Assembly: GCA_945901045.1 (NCBI GenBank)
Contig: CAMDKK010000042.1
Span: 1-34,659, forward strand
Source: Limnohabitans sp. Rim8
GTDB lineage: Bacteria > Pseudomonadota > Gammaproteobacteria > Burkholderiales > Burkholderiaceae_C
Direction: 5' to 3'
DNA length: 34,659 bases
Numbering within the stretch: position 1 is the first letter of the stretch; each line of letters opens with the position of its first letter. Positions 15,211 through 25,100 of the stretch are shown piece after piece. Under the pieces are notes generated by a model that saw nothing but the letters and a program-made list of their open reading frames with translations, did not search any database and had not been told where the DNA came from. The position numbers and the translations under genes are program-made.

Positions 15211-15238
15211 AGTATAAAGAGCCTCGTAGAATCGACAA
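15211..15238 (-). promoter_or_regulatory. Predicted sigma-70 promoter of pdxA2-bug
   Basis: Read on the - strand, TTGTCG (15238-15233) and TATACT (15216-15211) are separated by 16 bases, close to the consensus. The operator palindrome follows immediately downstream. Confidence 0.5.
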
Positions 15239-15263
15239 TATCCGTTATTACCCTTGGATTTGA

Positions 15264-15911
15264 ATGCCCACAAAAGACCCTATCGCGCGAACTTCACTGC
15301 ATTTGGAAGTGACTTCCCGTCTGAGAAGTTTGATTGTCGAGTCTCACATCAAGCCGGGTGAGCGTGTGCCGGAATTAGAAATCAGCAGGGATTTGGGTGT
15401 CTCAAGAACGCCCATCCGCGAGGCATTGAAGGTATTGGCTTCTGAGGGTTTGGTGGAGTTACTGCCTTTGCGGGGGGCCGTGGTGAAAAGCTTCAGCCCC
15501 AAGGATGCTGCGGACATGCTGGAGGTGATGGGCTTGCTGGAAAGCTATGCGGCGCAAAAAGCATGCAAAGCTGCGCAAAGCCGCATCGACCACGTGCTGA
15601 CCATGCACAACAAAATGAAAACCTTATTCAGTCAACGCAAGCGGCCAGCATATTTTGATCTGAATCAAAAAATACATGACGCCTTGGTCGATATGGCAGA
15701 CAACGAATCATTGAGCATGGTGCACAGCACCATGAGCAAGCGCATGCGCAGTTTGCGTTACAGCGGCAACAATACACCTGAAAACTGGCGTGCCGCTTTA
15801 GAGGACCACGAACGCATTGCACACGCATTGAAGAAGCGTGATGCACAAGAGATGAAGCAAGCGGTTCAGTCCCATTTTGAGAACACGATTAAAAGAGTTT
15901 TGAATCCATAA
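15264..15911 (+). CDS. GntR family transcriptional regulator, FCD type
   Basis: The 215-residue protein has an N-terminal winged helix-turn-helix (about residues 10-70; GERVPELEISRDLGVSRTP then IREALKVLASEGLVEL). A C-terminal all-helical FCD ligand-binding domain follows, with the likely metal-binding histidines in NQKIHDAL, EDHERIAHAL and QSHFENT. FCD regulators typically sense organic acids and repress the divergent catabolic genes. The intergenic palindrome CTGTAATTACAG is its probable operator, covering the pdxA2 promoter and its own 5' region. The ribosome-binding site is weak (TTGGA), but the ATG at 15264 matches the family start. Confidence 0.93.
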   Translation: MPTKDPIARTSLHLEVTSRLRSLIVESHIKPGERVPELEISRDLGVSRTPIREALKVLASEGLVELLPLRGAVVKSFSPKDAADMLEVMGLLESYAAQKACKAAQSRIDHVLTMHNKMKTLFSQRKRPAYFDLNQKIHDALVDMADNESLSMVHSTMSKRMRSLRYSGNNTPENWRAALEDHERIAHALKKRDAQEMKQAVQSHFENTIKRVLNP

Positions 15912-15916
15912 AGAAA

Positions 15917-15945
15917 AAGGGGCGCGCCTGAAAGCGCAAACCCTT
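15917..15945. terminator. Interrupted hairpin between gntR and ggt
   Basis: AAGGG/CCCTT and an inner GCGC/GCGC can pair, with three bulged A on one side, in the 33-base gap between converging genes. It may serve both strands; no long T run follows. Confidence 0.35.
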
Positions 15946-17642
15946 CAATTGCCACAGGTTTTTCGTGTTTCCGGCAGGAAACGAACGCCTTTTCGCGCCA
16001 ATCCGCCCCCGATACCGATGGGTGTGCCGTCTGCCCGCCAGCAGGCGGCGCCTTCGATTGAGCCATCATCGTGGAATTCAATCGCATTCATGCCGCCGCC
16101 CACATTGGGCACGGGCACAACGGGGTGGCCGCGGTTTTGAAGGGCTGAGTGCAAAGCCGCAGAAAAGGCAGGCTCCAACTCCAGCTCGAACCCTTGGGTC
16201 CAGATGCGGGGCGCCTCAACCGCCTCTTGCAAGCGCATGCCATGATCGACCAGGTTGATCACGGCCTGGAGGGCAGAAGTAAAGATGCGCAAGCCGCCGG
16301 GCAATCCGAGCGCGTAACGGGGTTTACCGTTCTTGATCAGCATCAAAGGAGCCATGGACGAAGTCACTCGTTTTCCGGGGGCCATCGAGTTGGCGCGGCC
16401 GGGCCGTGGATCCAGAACGTACAGGTAATTGTTGGGAATCATCCCGGTGCCCGGCACCATGTAGCGCGCACCAAACACCGAGTTGATGGTCTGCGTGGCA
16501 CTGACGACGCGCCCTTCACTGTCGGCTACCGTGATGTGTGTGGTGTTGGCACTTTCAGCAGGCGCCAGGCCTGGAGACCACGTTTGGGCTTGATGCAGGT
16601 CAATTTGTTTGCGGCGCTCGGCGGCGTATTCTGCAGACAACAGTTTTTCGATCGGGACATTGACGAAGTCCGGATCTGCGGTGACCGCAGAACGATCCGC
16701 AAAAGCCATTTTCATGACCTCTGCGAGCAGGTGCACGCTTTGCTCGGTACCGAAGCCGATGGCCTTCAGATCAAAACCCTCGAGCACATTGAGCATTTGT
16801 CCGATGTGCAAAGGTCCTGCGCACGGGGGTGGGGGGCCGATGATTTCAAAACCGCGGTAGTGGCTGCGCAACGCGGCGGGATCACGCGTGCTGTAGCGGC
16901 GTAAATCCTCGAGGCTTAAAAAGCCTTGGTGATTTGCAATGTCGGTACACAATGCGCTGCCGAGTGCACCGCTGTACAAAACACCGGCACCTTCTTGGGC
17001 AACCAGTTTCAGGCTGTCGGCATAGGCGCCTTGCACCAACAATTCGCCTTTTTGAAGTGCTTGAGCTTGGGGCAAAAACAGACGGGAAATTTCGGGGTCT
17101 AGCGCCAAATCAGCCGCATTTTCGGCAATGCAGTCGCTCAGGTATTGCGTGGCTCTGAATCCGCAAGAGGCGTGCTTTATGGCCGGTGCGATCACCTCCG
17201 ACAAGGACATCGAACCGTGGCGCGAGAGCATTTGGCACCAGGCCATCAGGTTGCCAGGCGTGGCCACCGCCCCTCTGCCCAGGCTGTGCTGCCGACCTGT
17301 GCTTTCGAGCGAGCCGGGAGCTGCCAAAGGATCGTGTGTGAAGGTGTGCGGGCCGACCGCTTGAGGACACGTGCCTTGGCCCTCCAAAATGGTGTGCGTT
17401 CCATCGGGATGACGAAGGTGAGCAAATCCACCGCCAAGCAGGCCCACCATCATGGGTTCGACCACGCTCAAGGTAAATAACGCGGCCACGGCTGCGTCAA
17501 CTGCATTGCCACCTGCACACAGCATTTCCGAGCCGGCAGCAGAGGCCAGCGGGTGGTTGGTGACAACCATGCCACGCGATGCGCGAGCCGGTTGTTTCTC
17601 GGTGGTAAAAGAGGTCCCGCAGTGATCTGTCCAATGGTTCAT
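15945..17642 (-). CDS. Gamma-glutamyltransferase family protein
   Basis: The 565-residue product is an N-terminal-nucleophile hydrolase of the gamma-glutamyltransferase family, which cleaves glutathione and other gamma-glutamyl or acyl amides after self-processing. The processing site NTTHITVADSEG places the catalytic threonine at about T367. The large-subunit motif GGNAVDAAVAALFTLSVVEP lies at 44-63. In the small subunit, PGKRVTSSMAPLML and the glycine pair LGLPGGLRI are seen. The N terminus has no clear signal peptide, unlike the periplasmic E. coli enzyme, so a cytoplasmic enzyme acting on an imported compound is possible; some family members act as acylases. It converges with gntR. Confidence 0.92.
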   Translation of the reverse strand: MNHWTDHCGTSFTTEKQPARASRGMVVTNHPLASAAGSEMLCAGGNAVDAAVAALFTLSVVEPMMVGLLGGGFAHLRHPDGTHTILEGQGTCPQAVGPHTFTHDPLAAPGSLESTGRQHSLGRGAVATPGNLMAWCQMLSRHGSMSLSEVIAPAIKHASCGFRATQYLSDCIAENAADLALDPEISRLFLPQAQALQKGELLVQGAYADSLKLVAQEGAGVLYSGALGSALCTDIANHQGFLSLEDLRRYSTRDPAALRSHYRGFEIIGPPPPCAGPLHIGQMLNVLEGFDLKAIGFGTEQSVHLLAEVMKMAFADRSAVTADPDFVNVPIEKLLSAEYAAERRKQIDLHQAQTWSPGLAPAESANTTHITVADSEGRVVSATQTINSVFGARYMVPGTGMIPNNYLYVLDPRPGRANSMAPGKRVTSSMAPLMLIKNGKPRYALGLPGGLRIFTSALQAVINLVDHGMRLQEAVEAPRIWTQGFELELEPAFSAALHSALQNRGHPVVPVPNVGGGMNAIEFHDDGSIEGAACWRADGTPIGIGGGLARKGVRFLPETRKTCGN

Positions 17643-17674
17643 ACAAACGACTTTAAGTTGGGTTCATGAAAATG

Positions 17675-17692
17675 AGACTTACAAGTTAGTCT
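17675..17692. promoter_or_regulatory. Inverted repeat upstream of ggt
   Basis: AGACT and AGTCT enclose ACTT/AAGT-like inner symmetry 33 bases upstream of the ggt start. It could be an operator, but no regulator gene is adjacent and the symmetry is imperfect. Confidence 0.22.
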
Positions 17693-17780
17693 GAAAATGC
17701 ACAAAAAACAAGGGTGCAATCCATGACCTCGACCCGAATGCAGGGGCGCTGCATGGCTGTTCCCAATGCATCAGTAAAAA

Positions 17781-17924
17781 CAGGATGCCGAAGATGCCTT
17801 GTCTGCGCTTCGTATTGCCGATCGTGCCTATGTTTTAGAGCACGGTCATGTGGCTAGGCACGGGCCTGTAGCGGAGCTCCGCAAAGACGAGCCTATTCGA
17901 CAGATATATTTGGGCGTGGCGTAG
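17781..17924 (+). pseudogene. livF: Remnant of livF (branched-chain amino acid ABC transporter ATPase), 3' end only
   Basis: In the frame ending at TAG 17922-17924 the translation includes LRIADRAYVLEHGHV, then GPVAELRKDEPIRQIYLGV. This is the characteristic C-terminal tail of LivF-type ATPases. Upstream the frame is closed by TAA at 17775, and no Walker A, Walker B or ABC signature is present, so only about 47 codons of a roughly 235-residue protein survive. No other liv gene is nearby. The rest of the 17643-18075 gap shows only a short hairpin (ATGCAG/CTGCAT at 17738-17754) and no gene. It is most likely a relic of an ancestral transporter operon lost by deletion. Confidence 0.72.
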
Positions 17925-18075
17925 GTGCCAAAGCCGTTATGCGCATGCCAGCGCTTCCGGCTTTTTGTTGCTGGCAACTTGGGTTCAGCGCTGGTGGTCA
18001 AGTGGGCCGTCTCAGAGCGTCAATCGCCGGTCATAATGGACCGCTTTGATGCACTTGAAAAGCGTTACACCTGCG

Positions 18076-19287
18076 CTATTTGGGCCACAGCACCCACAAC
18101 CGCAAGGTCTGCTTCAGTCGCCCTGCGAGCTCTCCGGCTTCAGGGCCGGAGCCGGCAAAGTAATCTGCCCTGACGCCGCCCACAATGGCGCTGCCTGTAT
18201 CTTGTGCCATCACCAATTTTTGCAGCTGGATCTGGGGGCCGTTAGAAACTAACCATACGGGTGTGCCATAGGGAATGCTGCCTGGATCAACCGCAATCGA
18301 GCGCCCGGTTGTCAGGGGCACGCCTTGCGCTCCCTTGGGGCCCAGTTCAGCTGCTGGGCCAGCCAAAGACTCTTCTTTGAAAAAAACCATGCGTGGGTTC
18401 TTCCATAAAAGCTCGTTCAGACGTTGGGGGTTCTTGGCGATCCAGGCTTTGATGCCTGGCCAGGTTGCATCCCGCGTCAAGCCTTGCTCGAGCAACCAGG
18501 ATCCAATGCTTTTATAGGGCTGGTCGTTGGTACCGGCGAACGCGAGTCGCACCATGCGGACTTGACCATTCGTCTCCATGACCCGCACGCGGCCAGAGCC
18601 TTGAATTTGCAACACCATCGCATCAACTGGGTCGGCGAGGTAGACCAGTTCTTTGCCTTTGAGCGCGCTGCGGGCTTGGGGGTTACGCTCCATTTCTTCG
18701 CGCGTGAACCAGGGTTTGCGTTGGCTCAGCCCATGGGGAAGTGCATAAATAGGTGCGCTGAAGCCGGGGCGTACATGGCGTGAGGCATCTAAAACAGGCT
18801 CGTAATAACTGGTCAACAGACCTTCTGCTTGGCCTTGCAAGGTTTCCACTCTGTAAGGCTGAAAATGTTGCTCCAGCCATTGTTTTTGCGCCAACTGTTC
18901 GGCACCATTCAGTCGTTGCACCTGGGCGCACAAAGCCGTTGTTGCTGTCGTGGTGCGTTGACAACTTTGCATCCATGCGCCCCAGGCTTCTTGCAAGGCA
19001 TCTTGAGGCCAGCCAGGTAACTCGGACCAAGCCGCTGGGATCCATCGACTTTTGGCTTGAGGGATGGGGGGCGGCAGCCGTGACGGGCTGGTGGACAGCG
19101 CTTGTTCGGCTATCACTTCAGCAGTGGGGCTTGGGGCGGGTGCTGTGGCGTGTGCCGAGGTATTTGTCGAGGTATGCGTCAGGGTATGTGCCGGAGTCAG
19201 CCACCCACATCCACTCAAGCTGCCTACAATCAGCAGGCAAATCAAGTTGAAAAGGCGAATGCCTGGTAACCAAGGGAGTCGGATCAT
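18076..19287 (-). CDS. mltA: Membrane-bound lytic murein transglycosylase A
   Basis: MltA cleaves glycan strands of peptidoglycan from the outer-membrane inner face. The 403-residue product starts with a lipoprotein signal (IRLFNLICLLIVGSLSGCG, lipobox LSGC) and a threonine/proline-rich linker. The MltA insert domain follows (GLLTSYYEPVLDASR; VLQIQGSGRV). The C-terminal 3D domain carries three conserved aspartates: AVDPGSIPYGT, MAQDTGSAI and VRADYF. The frame is open up to 19458 but the extra 57 residues are not lipoprotein-like. The ATG at 19287 gives a proper signal, though no good ribosome-binding site precedes it. This start overlaps the start codon of a divergent small gene within the four bases CATG. 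Confidence 0.9.
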   Translation of the reverse strand: MIRLPWLPGIRLFNLICLLIVGSLSGCGWLTPAHTLTHTSTNTSAHATAPAPSPTAEVIAEQALSTSPSRLPPPIPQAKSRWIPAAWSELPGWPQDALQEAWGAWMQSCQRTTTATTALCAQVQRLNGAEQLAQKQWLEQHFQPYRVETLQGQAEGLLTSYYEPVLDASRHVRPGFSAPIYALPHGLSQRKPWFTREEMERNPQARSALKGKELVYLADPVDAMVLQIQGSGRVRVMETNGQVRMVRLAFAGTNDQPYKSIGSWLLEQGLTRDATWPGIKAWIAKNPQRLNELLWKNPRMVFFKEESLAGPAAELGPKGAQGVPLTTGRSIAVDPGSIPYGTPVWLVSNGPQIQLQKLVMAQDTGSAIVGGVRADYFAGSGPEAGELAGRLKQTLRLWVLWPK

Positions 19288-19447
19288 GATTGCGTTGTTG
19301 TTGGAGGCCTTGTTGGCATTGGCCGTTTTGGTTTTCATTGTGTGGTGGACCATGTTTTCGGGCCGTACAGGCGGTGAAGTTTCGCCCCCACCTGCAGAGC
19401 TACCAAAGCCGACAGATGCCAAGGTATTGCCCCATACCAAGGAGTGA
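19286..19447 (+). CDS. Small single-pass membrane protein, 53 residues
   Basis: The ATG at 19286 is preceded by AGGGAG at the right distance. The product begins with a strong hydrophobic helix (LLLEALLALAVLVFIVWWTMF), followed by a short hydrophilic proline-rich tail ending in HTKE. I do not recognise a named family. It ends seven bases before the stop of the converging response-regulator gene and starts head-to-head with mltA, sharing the bases CATG. The good ribosome-binding site and clear membrane segment support a real gene rather than the antisense shadow of mltA upstream sequence. A small inner-membrane partner of the cell-envelope machinery is one guess, based on position only. Confidence 0.6.
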   Translation: MIALLLEALLALAVLVFIVWWTMFSGRTGGEVSPPPAELPKPTDAKVLPHTKE

Positions 19448-19454
19448 TCGTCAT

Positions 19455-20099
19455 TCACACCTCGCGCAATAAGTTAGCCAACTCAACTGCCGATTTCACA
19501 TTCATTTTGTCAAATACTCGCGAACGATGAACCTCCACGGTGCGCACGCTGATATCGAGTTGATCGGCAATCAGCTTATTGGGCAGGCCTTCAATTACGA
19601 GCCGCAGCACATCGCGTTCACGGTCTGTCAATTCGCTCAGACGGGTTTGAAGTTCGGAATGAATGTGTCGCGCATCCATGCGTATTTTGGAAAGAGCCAA
19701 GGCTTGTTCGATCCGATCAACCAAGACATTGTCGGAAAACGGTTTTTCACAAAAATCAAAAGCCCCGCGTTTGACCGTGCCCACAGCCGTGGGAATATCG
19801 GCATGTCCAGTCAAAAAAATCACAGGCCAAGCCTGTGCCAAACCTGAGGCAATCAACTTTTCAAACAGTGCCAGACCACTTTGACCTGGCATGCGCACAT
19901 CTAACAAAATGCAGCCCGCTTGCATGGGAAAGCCGTTCAGCAAAGGTGATGGGTGGGCATTTAGCATGGCTTCAAAAGCATCGGCACTTTCAAAAGACTC
20001 GCTGATCAGGTGACGAGAGCGCAGCAACCAAGCCATACCTTCTCGCACGATGGCATCGTCATCAACAATGAACACAGTGGCATTGACAGTCGGCTGCAT
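19455..20099 (-). CDS. FixJ/DctR-type response regulator
   Basis: The 214-residue protein has a receiver domain with acidic pocket D13-D15, phosphoacceptor D67 (CILLDVRMPG), T97 and K119 (CEKPFS). A LuxR/FixJ-type helix-turn-helix follows at about 150-210 (LTDRERDVLRLVIEGLPNK and ISVRTVEVHRSRVF). It is the probable partner of the kinase nine bases upstream in the same operon. Regulators of this group include FixJ, TtrR and DctR; DctR controls dicarboxylate uptake in some proteobacteria. Its targets here are unknown. Confidence 0.93.
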   Translation of the reverse strand: MQPTVNATVFIVDDDAIVREGMAWLLRSRHLISESFESADAFEAMLNAHPSPLLNGFPMQAGCILLDVRMPGQSGLALFEKLIASGLAQAWPVIFLTGHADIPTAVGTVKRGAFDFCEKPFSDNVLVDRIEQALALSKIRMDARHIHSELQTRLSELTDRERDVLRLVIEGLPNKLIADQLDISVRTVEVHRSRVFDKMNVKSAVELANLLREV

Positions 20100-20108
20100 G
20101 CTGTGATT

Positions 20109-22163
20109 CTAGTGAGTCTCGCGCAGGTCCGGCACGGGCAATGTGAAACGAAAAACGGTGCCTCGTGGCGTGTGGGCATCAAAAGCTAAATGCCCGCCAT
20201 GTTGTTCGATTACTGTTCGGCACAAGCTCAAGCCCAACCCCATGCCCTCTGGCTTGGTGGTAAAGAAAGGGGTGAACAGTTGCCTGGCAACCTCTTCGGA
20301 AATGCCACAGCCAAGGTCGGCAACTGAAAACTCGACCCATTGCTTGTTTTCATTGGAGGCAGCCCGCCGCACCTGAATCAGCAAGTGCCGGTCAGCGCAA
20401 TCGGGCCCATCCATGGCCTGCATGCCGTTGCGTGCCAAATTCAGCAGCACCTGTTCGACCATGGTGCGATCACACCAAACCGTGTGCAACTTGTCGTCGA
20501 GTTTGGTGATCACTTTGATTTGAAGTTTACGCGCTTGCAAATTAACCAAGGGCATGATGGCGTCGATCAAAGCCTTGGGACCGACGGATTCTCGGTCTTG
20601 ATCGCGGCGGCGCACAAAGTCGTGCACGCTGTTGATGATCTTGCCTGCCCGACCCGCTTGTTCTGCGATGCGTCTCAACGCAAGGTTCAAGTCCACCAGG
20701 GTTTGTGCTGCGGTATGAACTTGTTGGTCCCGGAGTAAATTCAAGGAGCCTGCGGCATAGCTGGCAATCGCAGCCAAGGGTTGGTTCAGTTCATGGCTGA
20801 GCAGTGATGCCATTTCGCCTACAGTGGCCAACCGTGCCGAGGCTTGTAGCCGTTCTTGGCTGGTTCGAGACATTTCTTCCACGCGTCGTTGTTCGCTGAT
20901 GTCTAGAAATGCGCTCATCCATCCGGTTTGTTTGCCCAGCACGTTAATCAAAGGTGCCTCAATGATCAACACCGAAATGCGGGTACCGTCCTTGTGCACG
21001 AAAACCGATTCATAACCTTCACGTGGGGGCGTATTGCCTGCCAAGCGTATGGCTAGGCGTTGTTGGTACTCTCCCACCATCTCGGGGGGCCAGTAAGGCA
21101 TGGGCGTTTTCTGACCCAGCAACTCGGCAGGCTCAAAGCCCACCATTTGGCAGAACGCGGGATTGACGTAAGTGATGCGTCCTTGCAAATCACGTGCACG
21201 CAAGCCGGTGACCAGCGAGTCTTCCATGGCTTTGCGAAAGGCCAGCGCGTCGGCCAAGTCCCGCTCGGCTTTCAAGCGCCTGCGGGAGTCTTTCACCAAT
21301 AACACCAACACAGACACCAAGGCAATTGACATGACGGTGACCAAAGCAGTAAGCACATTGGGAAAAAGGTCCGGCGCACCCCGGCGACCTTCCATGCGCA
21401 GCAACAGCGTCAAACCCGGTAAATCGAGTAATTGTTGTGCCGAAAAAATGCGCACGCCGCGGCCGTGGTTGCCAATAATGGCCAAGCGCGTGCCGTCGGG
21501 TTCGATGATTGAAACTTCATTTCGACGTCCAAAAGTCTGTCCCAAATGTTCGGTCATGATCTCTTGAAGACTGTAGGTTATGACCGCGAACTCGACCCTG
21601 CCACCCGTGTCGACCGTGGGCAGGCACAGGTCCATGACTTCCATACCCAGGCCATCTACTTGGGGCAAAAAGTAGCTGCTCGAATAAGCCGGGCCACTGG
21701 AGCGCCGAGCCCGTTGGCAAGCTTGAACGATTTCATTTTGGGCGTTGCTACGGGGTGTTTTGAAAAACGAAGGCGCTCTTAAAGGCGAATCTGCTGCTGC
21801 ACGCTCGCGCCACTGGGCATCACGCCATTCCACGCGGAGCCAATCGCGATGTTCACGCAACAAACCGATGGCCGCGGGTCCCCAAGCGGAGGTCGACGTG
21901 AAGTTGGCATGCAGAGCCTGCAACTCCTGCACATCGCGCATCAGCTTGCTTCTGATGTCATTGACCGCATCACCTGTGTCGCGCTCCAAGGTGGCTTGCA
22001 CTTGGCTGGCCTCGTAACGCCCGGCCAACCAAACCAATGTGATCAAGACCGCCACCACCAAGCCCACCAACGCCGCCCAAAGGTACAAACGGCGGTCTCG
22101 GAATGGCCATAGAAAAATCAGGCGTTGAGTGCGTTGTGCCCACCAATTTAGATGCGTATTCAT
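20109..22163 (-). CDS. PAS-domain sensor histidine kinase (DctS/FixL-like)
   Basis: The 684-residue kinase has a membrane segment at about residues 29-46, a periplasmic sensor region of some 215 residues, and a second membrane segment at about 268-290. Then come a PAS domain (about 310-430), the HisKA helix with H457 (SHELNQPLAAIASYA) and an ATPase domain with NLARNGMQAM, DLGCGIS and GMGLGLS. The TM-periplasm-TM-PAS layout with a FixJ-type partner is that of DctS/DctR and TtrS-like systems, which sense small periplasmic molecules. The periplasmic region matches nothing I can name. It starts 29 bases after yhdP, which suggests a shared transcript with yhdP and the regulator. Confidence 0.92.
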   Translation of the reverse strand: MNTHLNWWAQRTQRLIFLWPFRDRRLYLWAALVGLVVAVLITLVWLAGRYEASQVQATLERDTGDAVNDIRSKLMRDVQELQALHANFTSTSAWGPAAIGLLREHRDWLRVEWRDAQWRERAAADSPLRAPSFFKTPRSNAQNEIVQACQRARRSSGPAYSSSYFLPQVDGLGMEVMDLCLPTVDTGGRVEFAVITYSLQEIMTEHLGQTFGRRNEVSIIEPDGTRLAIIGNHGRGVRIFSAQQLLDLPGLTLLLRMEGRRGAPDLFPNVLTALVTVMSIALVSVLVLLVKDSRRRLKAERDLADALAFRKAMEDSLVTGLRARDLQGRITYVNPAFCQMVGFEPAELLGQKTPMPYWPPEMVGEYQQRLAIRLAGNTPPREGYESVFVHKDGTRISVLIIEAPLINVLGKQTGWMSAFLDISEQRRVEEMSRTSQERLQASARLATVGEMASLLSHELNQPLAAIASYAAGSLNLLRDQQVHTAAQTLVDLNLALRRIAEQAGRAGKIINSVHDFVRRRDQDRESVGPKALIDAIMPLVNLQARKLQIKVITKLDDKLHTVWCDRTMVEQVLLNLARNGMQAMDGPDCADRHLLIQVRRAASNENKQWVEFSVADLGCGISEEVARQLFTPFFTTKPEGMGLGLSLCRTVIEQHGGHLAFDAHTPRGTVFRFTLPVPDLRETH

Positions 22164-22192
22164 GCGGACTCAGGCAACGACCATTCGCGAAA

Positions 22193-25100
22193 TTACGGAG
22201 CGACAGCCGGGGCCGAGGGCACAAAGCTGTCGGTTTTGGTAACTTTAGGGTTCGACCAAGTCCCGTCAATAACGAAGGATTGCATCGCCGCTTTAGACAG
22301 GGGTGTGCGTAAAAATAATTGCGCCAAAAATGTACTCAAACCCAGCACCGGATTGACCGCGATGCCCGCCAATAAGGATGCAGTTCCAGCGTCGACCTCA
22401 GGCAAGATGACGACCCGCAGATTTTGCGTTTCTTTGGCAATGTCAGAAGTCCCCTCCATTTGGACCAAAGCATTCACACCTTTCATTTGAAGGTTTTTGG
22501 TGCTGGCCATTCCTTTGTCAATACTGACATCGCCACGGATGACGTCGTAAGAAAACCCCTCTGAGAAAACGTCTCGAAAATCCAATAACAACCGACGAGG
22601 AAGCGCTTGTAAGCTCAACACGCCCAGCAATTTGGCCACCCCAGGGTCAGCCTTTAAAAACTGACCGCGCGAAATATTGACATTGAAACGCCCCGCCAGG
22701 CTGGGGTAGTTCATGATCAAGGGCGAGCCGTTCCAAGAAATTTGCCCTTCCAATTGGCCCTTGCCACTGCGCATAGCATCTTGCGTTCCTAAACGGTTAA
22801 GCAACGCACCGGCATCGTCTATGTCCAGGCGGAAATTCATCTCTGTGCTGCGCAGATTGTTGTTCGATTTGGCAGTTACCCAGCGGCCGGTGGCTTTGAA
22901 AACGGCCTCGGGTACGGTCACGTTGAGCTTGTTCAGGCGCCACTCGTTGGTGGGGGCATTGCGGGGGCCGGAGATCAGCGCATTCACAGCTTCGATTTCG
23001 ATGCGGCCCAACTTTTTGCCGCGCAACTCCACATCTTCCACCACGATGTCTAAGGCCGGAATATCGACGGGACCGCTTTCAAGCAACTGCTCGACCACGT
23101 TGTCTGCAGTAGACGGTAAGTTCAAACGTGCTAAGCGGGCATATACGCGGCCTAAGTTGGCGCCAGACGATTGGCGGTATTCCAGATAGCCACTGAATTC
23201 ATTGGCATCCAAATTGGCTCGCCACAGCAAACCTTCCCGGGAGCCGCCCACCACAAGGTTGTTCAGTGTGCGCCCTTGGGTCACGAATTCTTGCGCCTGC
23301 AAGGCGATGCGAGTGGGTAAAAAAGTCGCGGCAATCAGGTCATCAGTAGCGCGTGCCAAGGCGCCAGTGGTGTTTACAGGTGCCAATGGTTCCAATGAGC
23401 CCGTCCACGCGGCTTGCCATTCGTCCAAAGAAAATCGCGCTAAAGCCAGGTTGGCCACCACGCCCTGGTCCGGCAGTGGGGGCGCCTGAATACGGTCAAG
23501 TCCCAAGCCCACGCTGCCTTGAACCACCACAGGTTTTTCACCGCTCAAATCGCGCACATAGGTCGCAGCCATGATGCGCCCCAGGCTCAATTGGATTTGC
23601 TCACGCAGTGGTTTGGTTTTGTCGTCATTCAAAATCCGAGTTTCCAGGCGCAAGGGCATCTCTTCTTGGGGTGCTTTGGCCAAAGGAAAGGGCAAACTCA
23701 AGCCTAAACCTTGTAAATTACTGGTCATTGAAATTTCGGGGTGACCTCTGCGCAAGGCGATGACCCCGTTGTAATTCGTGCCACCATTCATGCGTTGGGC
23801 AAGTTTGTTGAGCGGTGCCAGTTCGTTGGCTTGTTGCAATCCCTGTGCAGTGACGTTACCTTGCAGGCGCAAGCTGATGGGAGCATCTGTGCTGCTGGCA
23901 TTGGCGGCGCGTGTGCCACCCTCTATGCGCATGGTGCCGCCCAGCATGCGTGTTAAACCGGCGGTGACGGTGAACCCTGTTTCTGTGAAGCTCAAGTTGC
24001 CCTGGGCTTTTTCCATCAAGGGCAACTCAGGCAGGATGCGCAGATCGTTGCCGTCCAACACCAGGCTGCCTTGAACACGTGTTTTATCCAATGCCGTTAA
24101 AGGCAAATTGAGTTTGATGCGCCCAGACACATTGCCCGTTGCTGTGGCGTCATGCAAGCTGCCGCCGATCATCTGGTCCAGGGGGGATTTCTGCACCAGA
24201 CTCAGGACATCGCTGGCCAAGGCATTGCGCGATTCGGCTGTAATTTCGAGTTGTGCGGCACGGCTCACATCCGGTATGACGGCTTGCCCACTTGAAAGAG
24301 GCACGTTGCCTATTTTTCCGTTGGCATTGCTCAGCTTCACGCCTAATCGATCGAAAACCAGATCGCCATTGACGTTTGTTAACGCGGGCCACGGCAGCTC
24401 TCCTGCAGTTTGTGATCGCGCTGGAACATACGCCATATGGACGTCACGTACTTTGCCAGCGAAACGAAACTCCCCGGATGGGGGGTTGGCAAAGGGCAGG
24501 TCTTTCAAATCACCTTTGATCGTCACCGCCATTTGACTGAGATCGCCTTTGACGAAGGACTCCTGAACATAGCGGCGCAGATCGATGGGCAGCGATTGAG
24601 GAAGGTAGCGGTACACCTGCGTGGCGTCGGCACGCGCAATGCGCCCTTGTAAATCGAGCCAGCCAAGGCCGCCTGGGTCTTTGTTCATGCGCCAACTGCC
24701 ACTCAGGTCGGCGGCAAAGTCGCTGTTGTCGAACTTCAATCGCCACTGAGGCACATGCCACTTGTGGTCTTTCACAGCCCAGTTCAGGTCGGCTTTGAGC
24801 AGATCGACGGGAATGAGAGGGGACGCCAGCAACCCGTTCAAGGTGACGCTGCCTTTTTCAATCTCTAAAGCCAGTTTGCCACCCGATTGGGTTAAAGAAA
24901 AATCGGCCACCGCGTTGTGCAAGCCGGGCATGTTCGTCCAAGCGCCACGCGTATCGTCTGGCACGACAGGTGAAGCTGTCAATCCATTGACCCGCCCTCT
25001 GGCCTCATAACCGGTGAAGTGAGGCCACTCGCCTTCCCATTGGGCTTTGAGGTTTTCAACGGTGCCTGCTACTTGCATGCGTTGAATGTTGGTGAGGATG

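Noticed and set aside
16149-16904. Open frame of 251 codons opposite ggt
   Set aside because: Antisense to the catalytic core of gamma-glutamyltransferase and without a ribosome-binding site or recognisable motif.
17925-18173. Open frame following the livF relic
   Set aside because: It overlaps the end of mltA, lacks a ribosome-binding site and resembles no family; the gap is considered non-coding.
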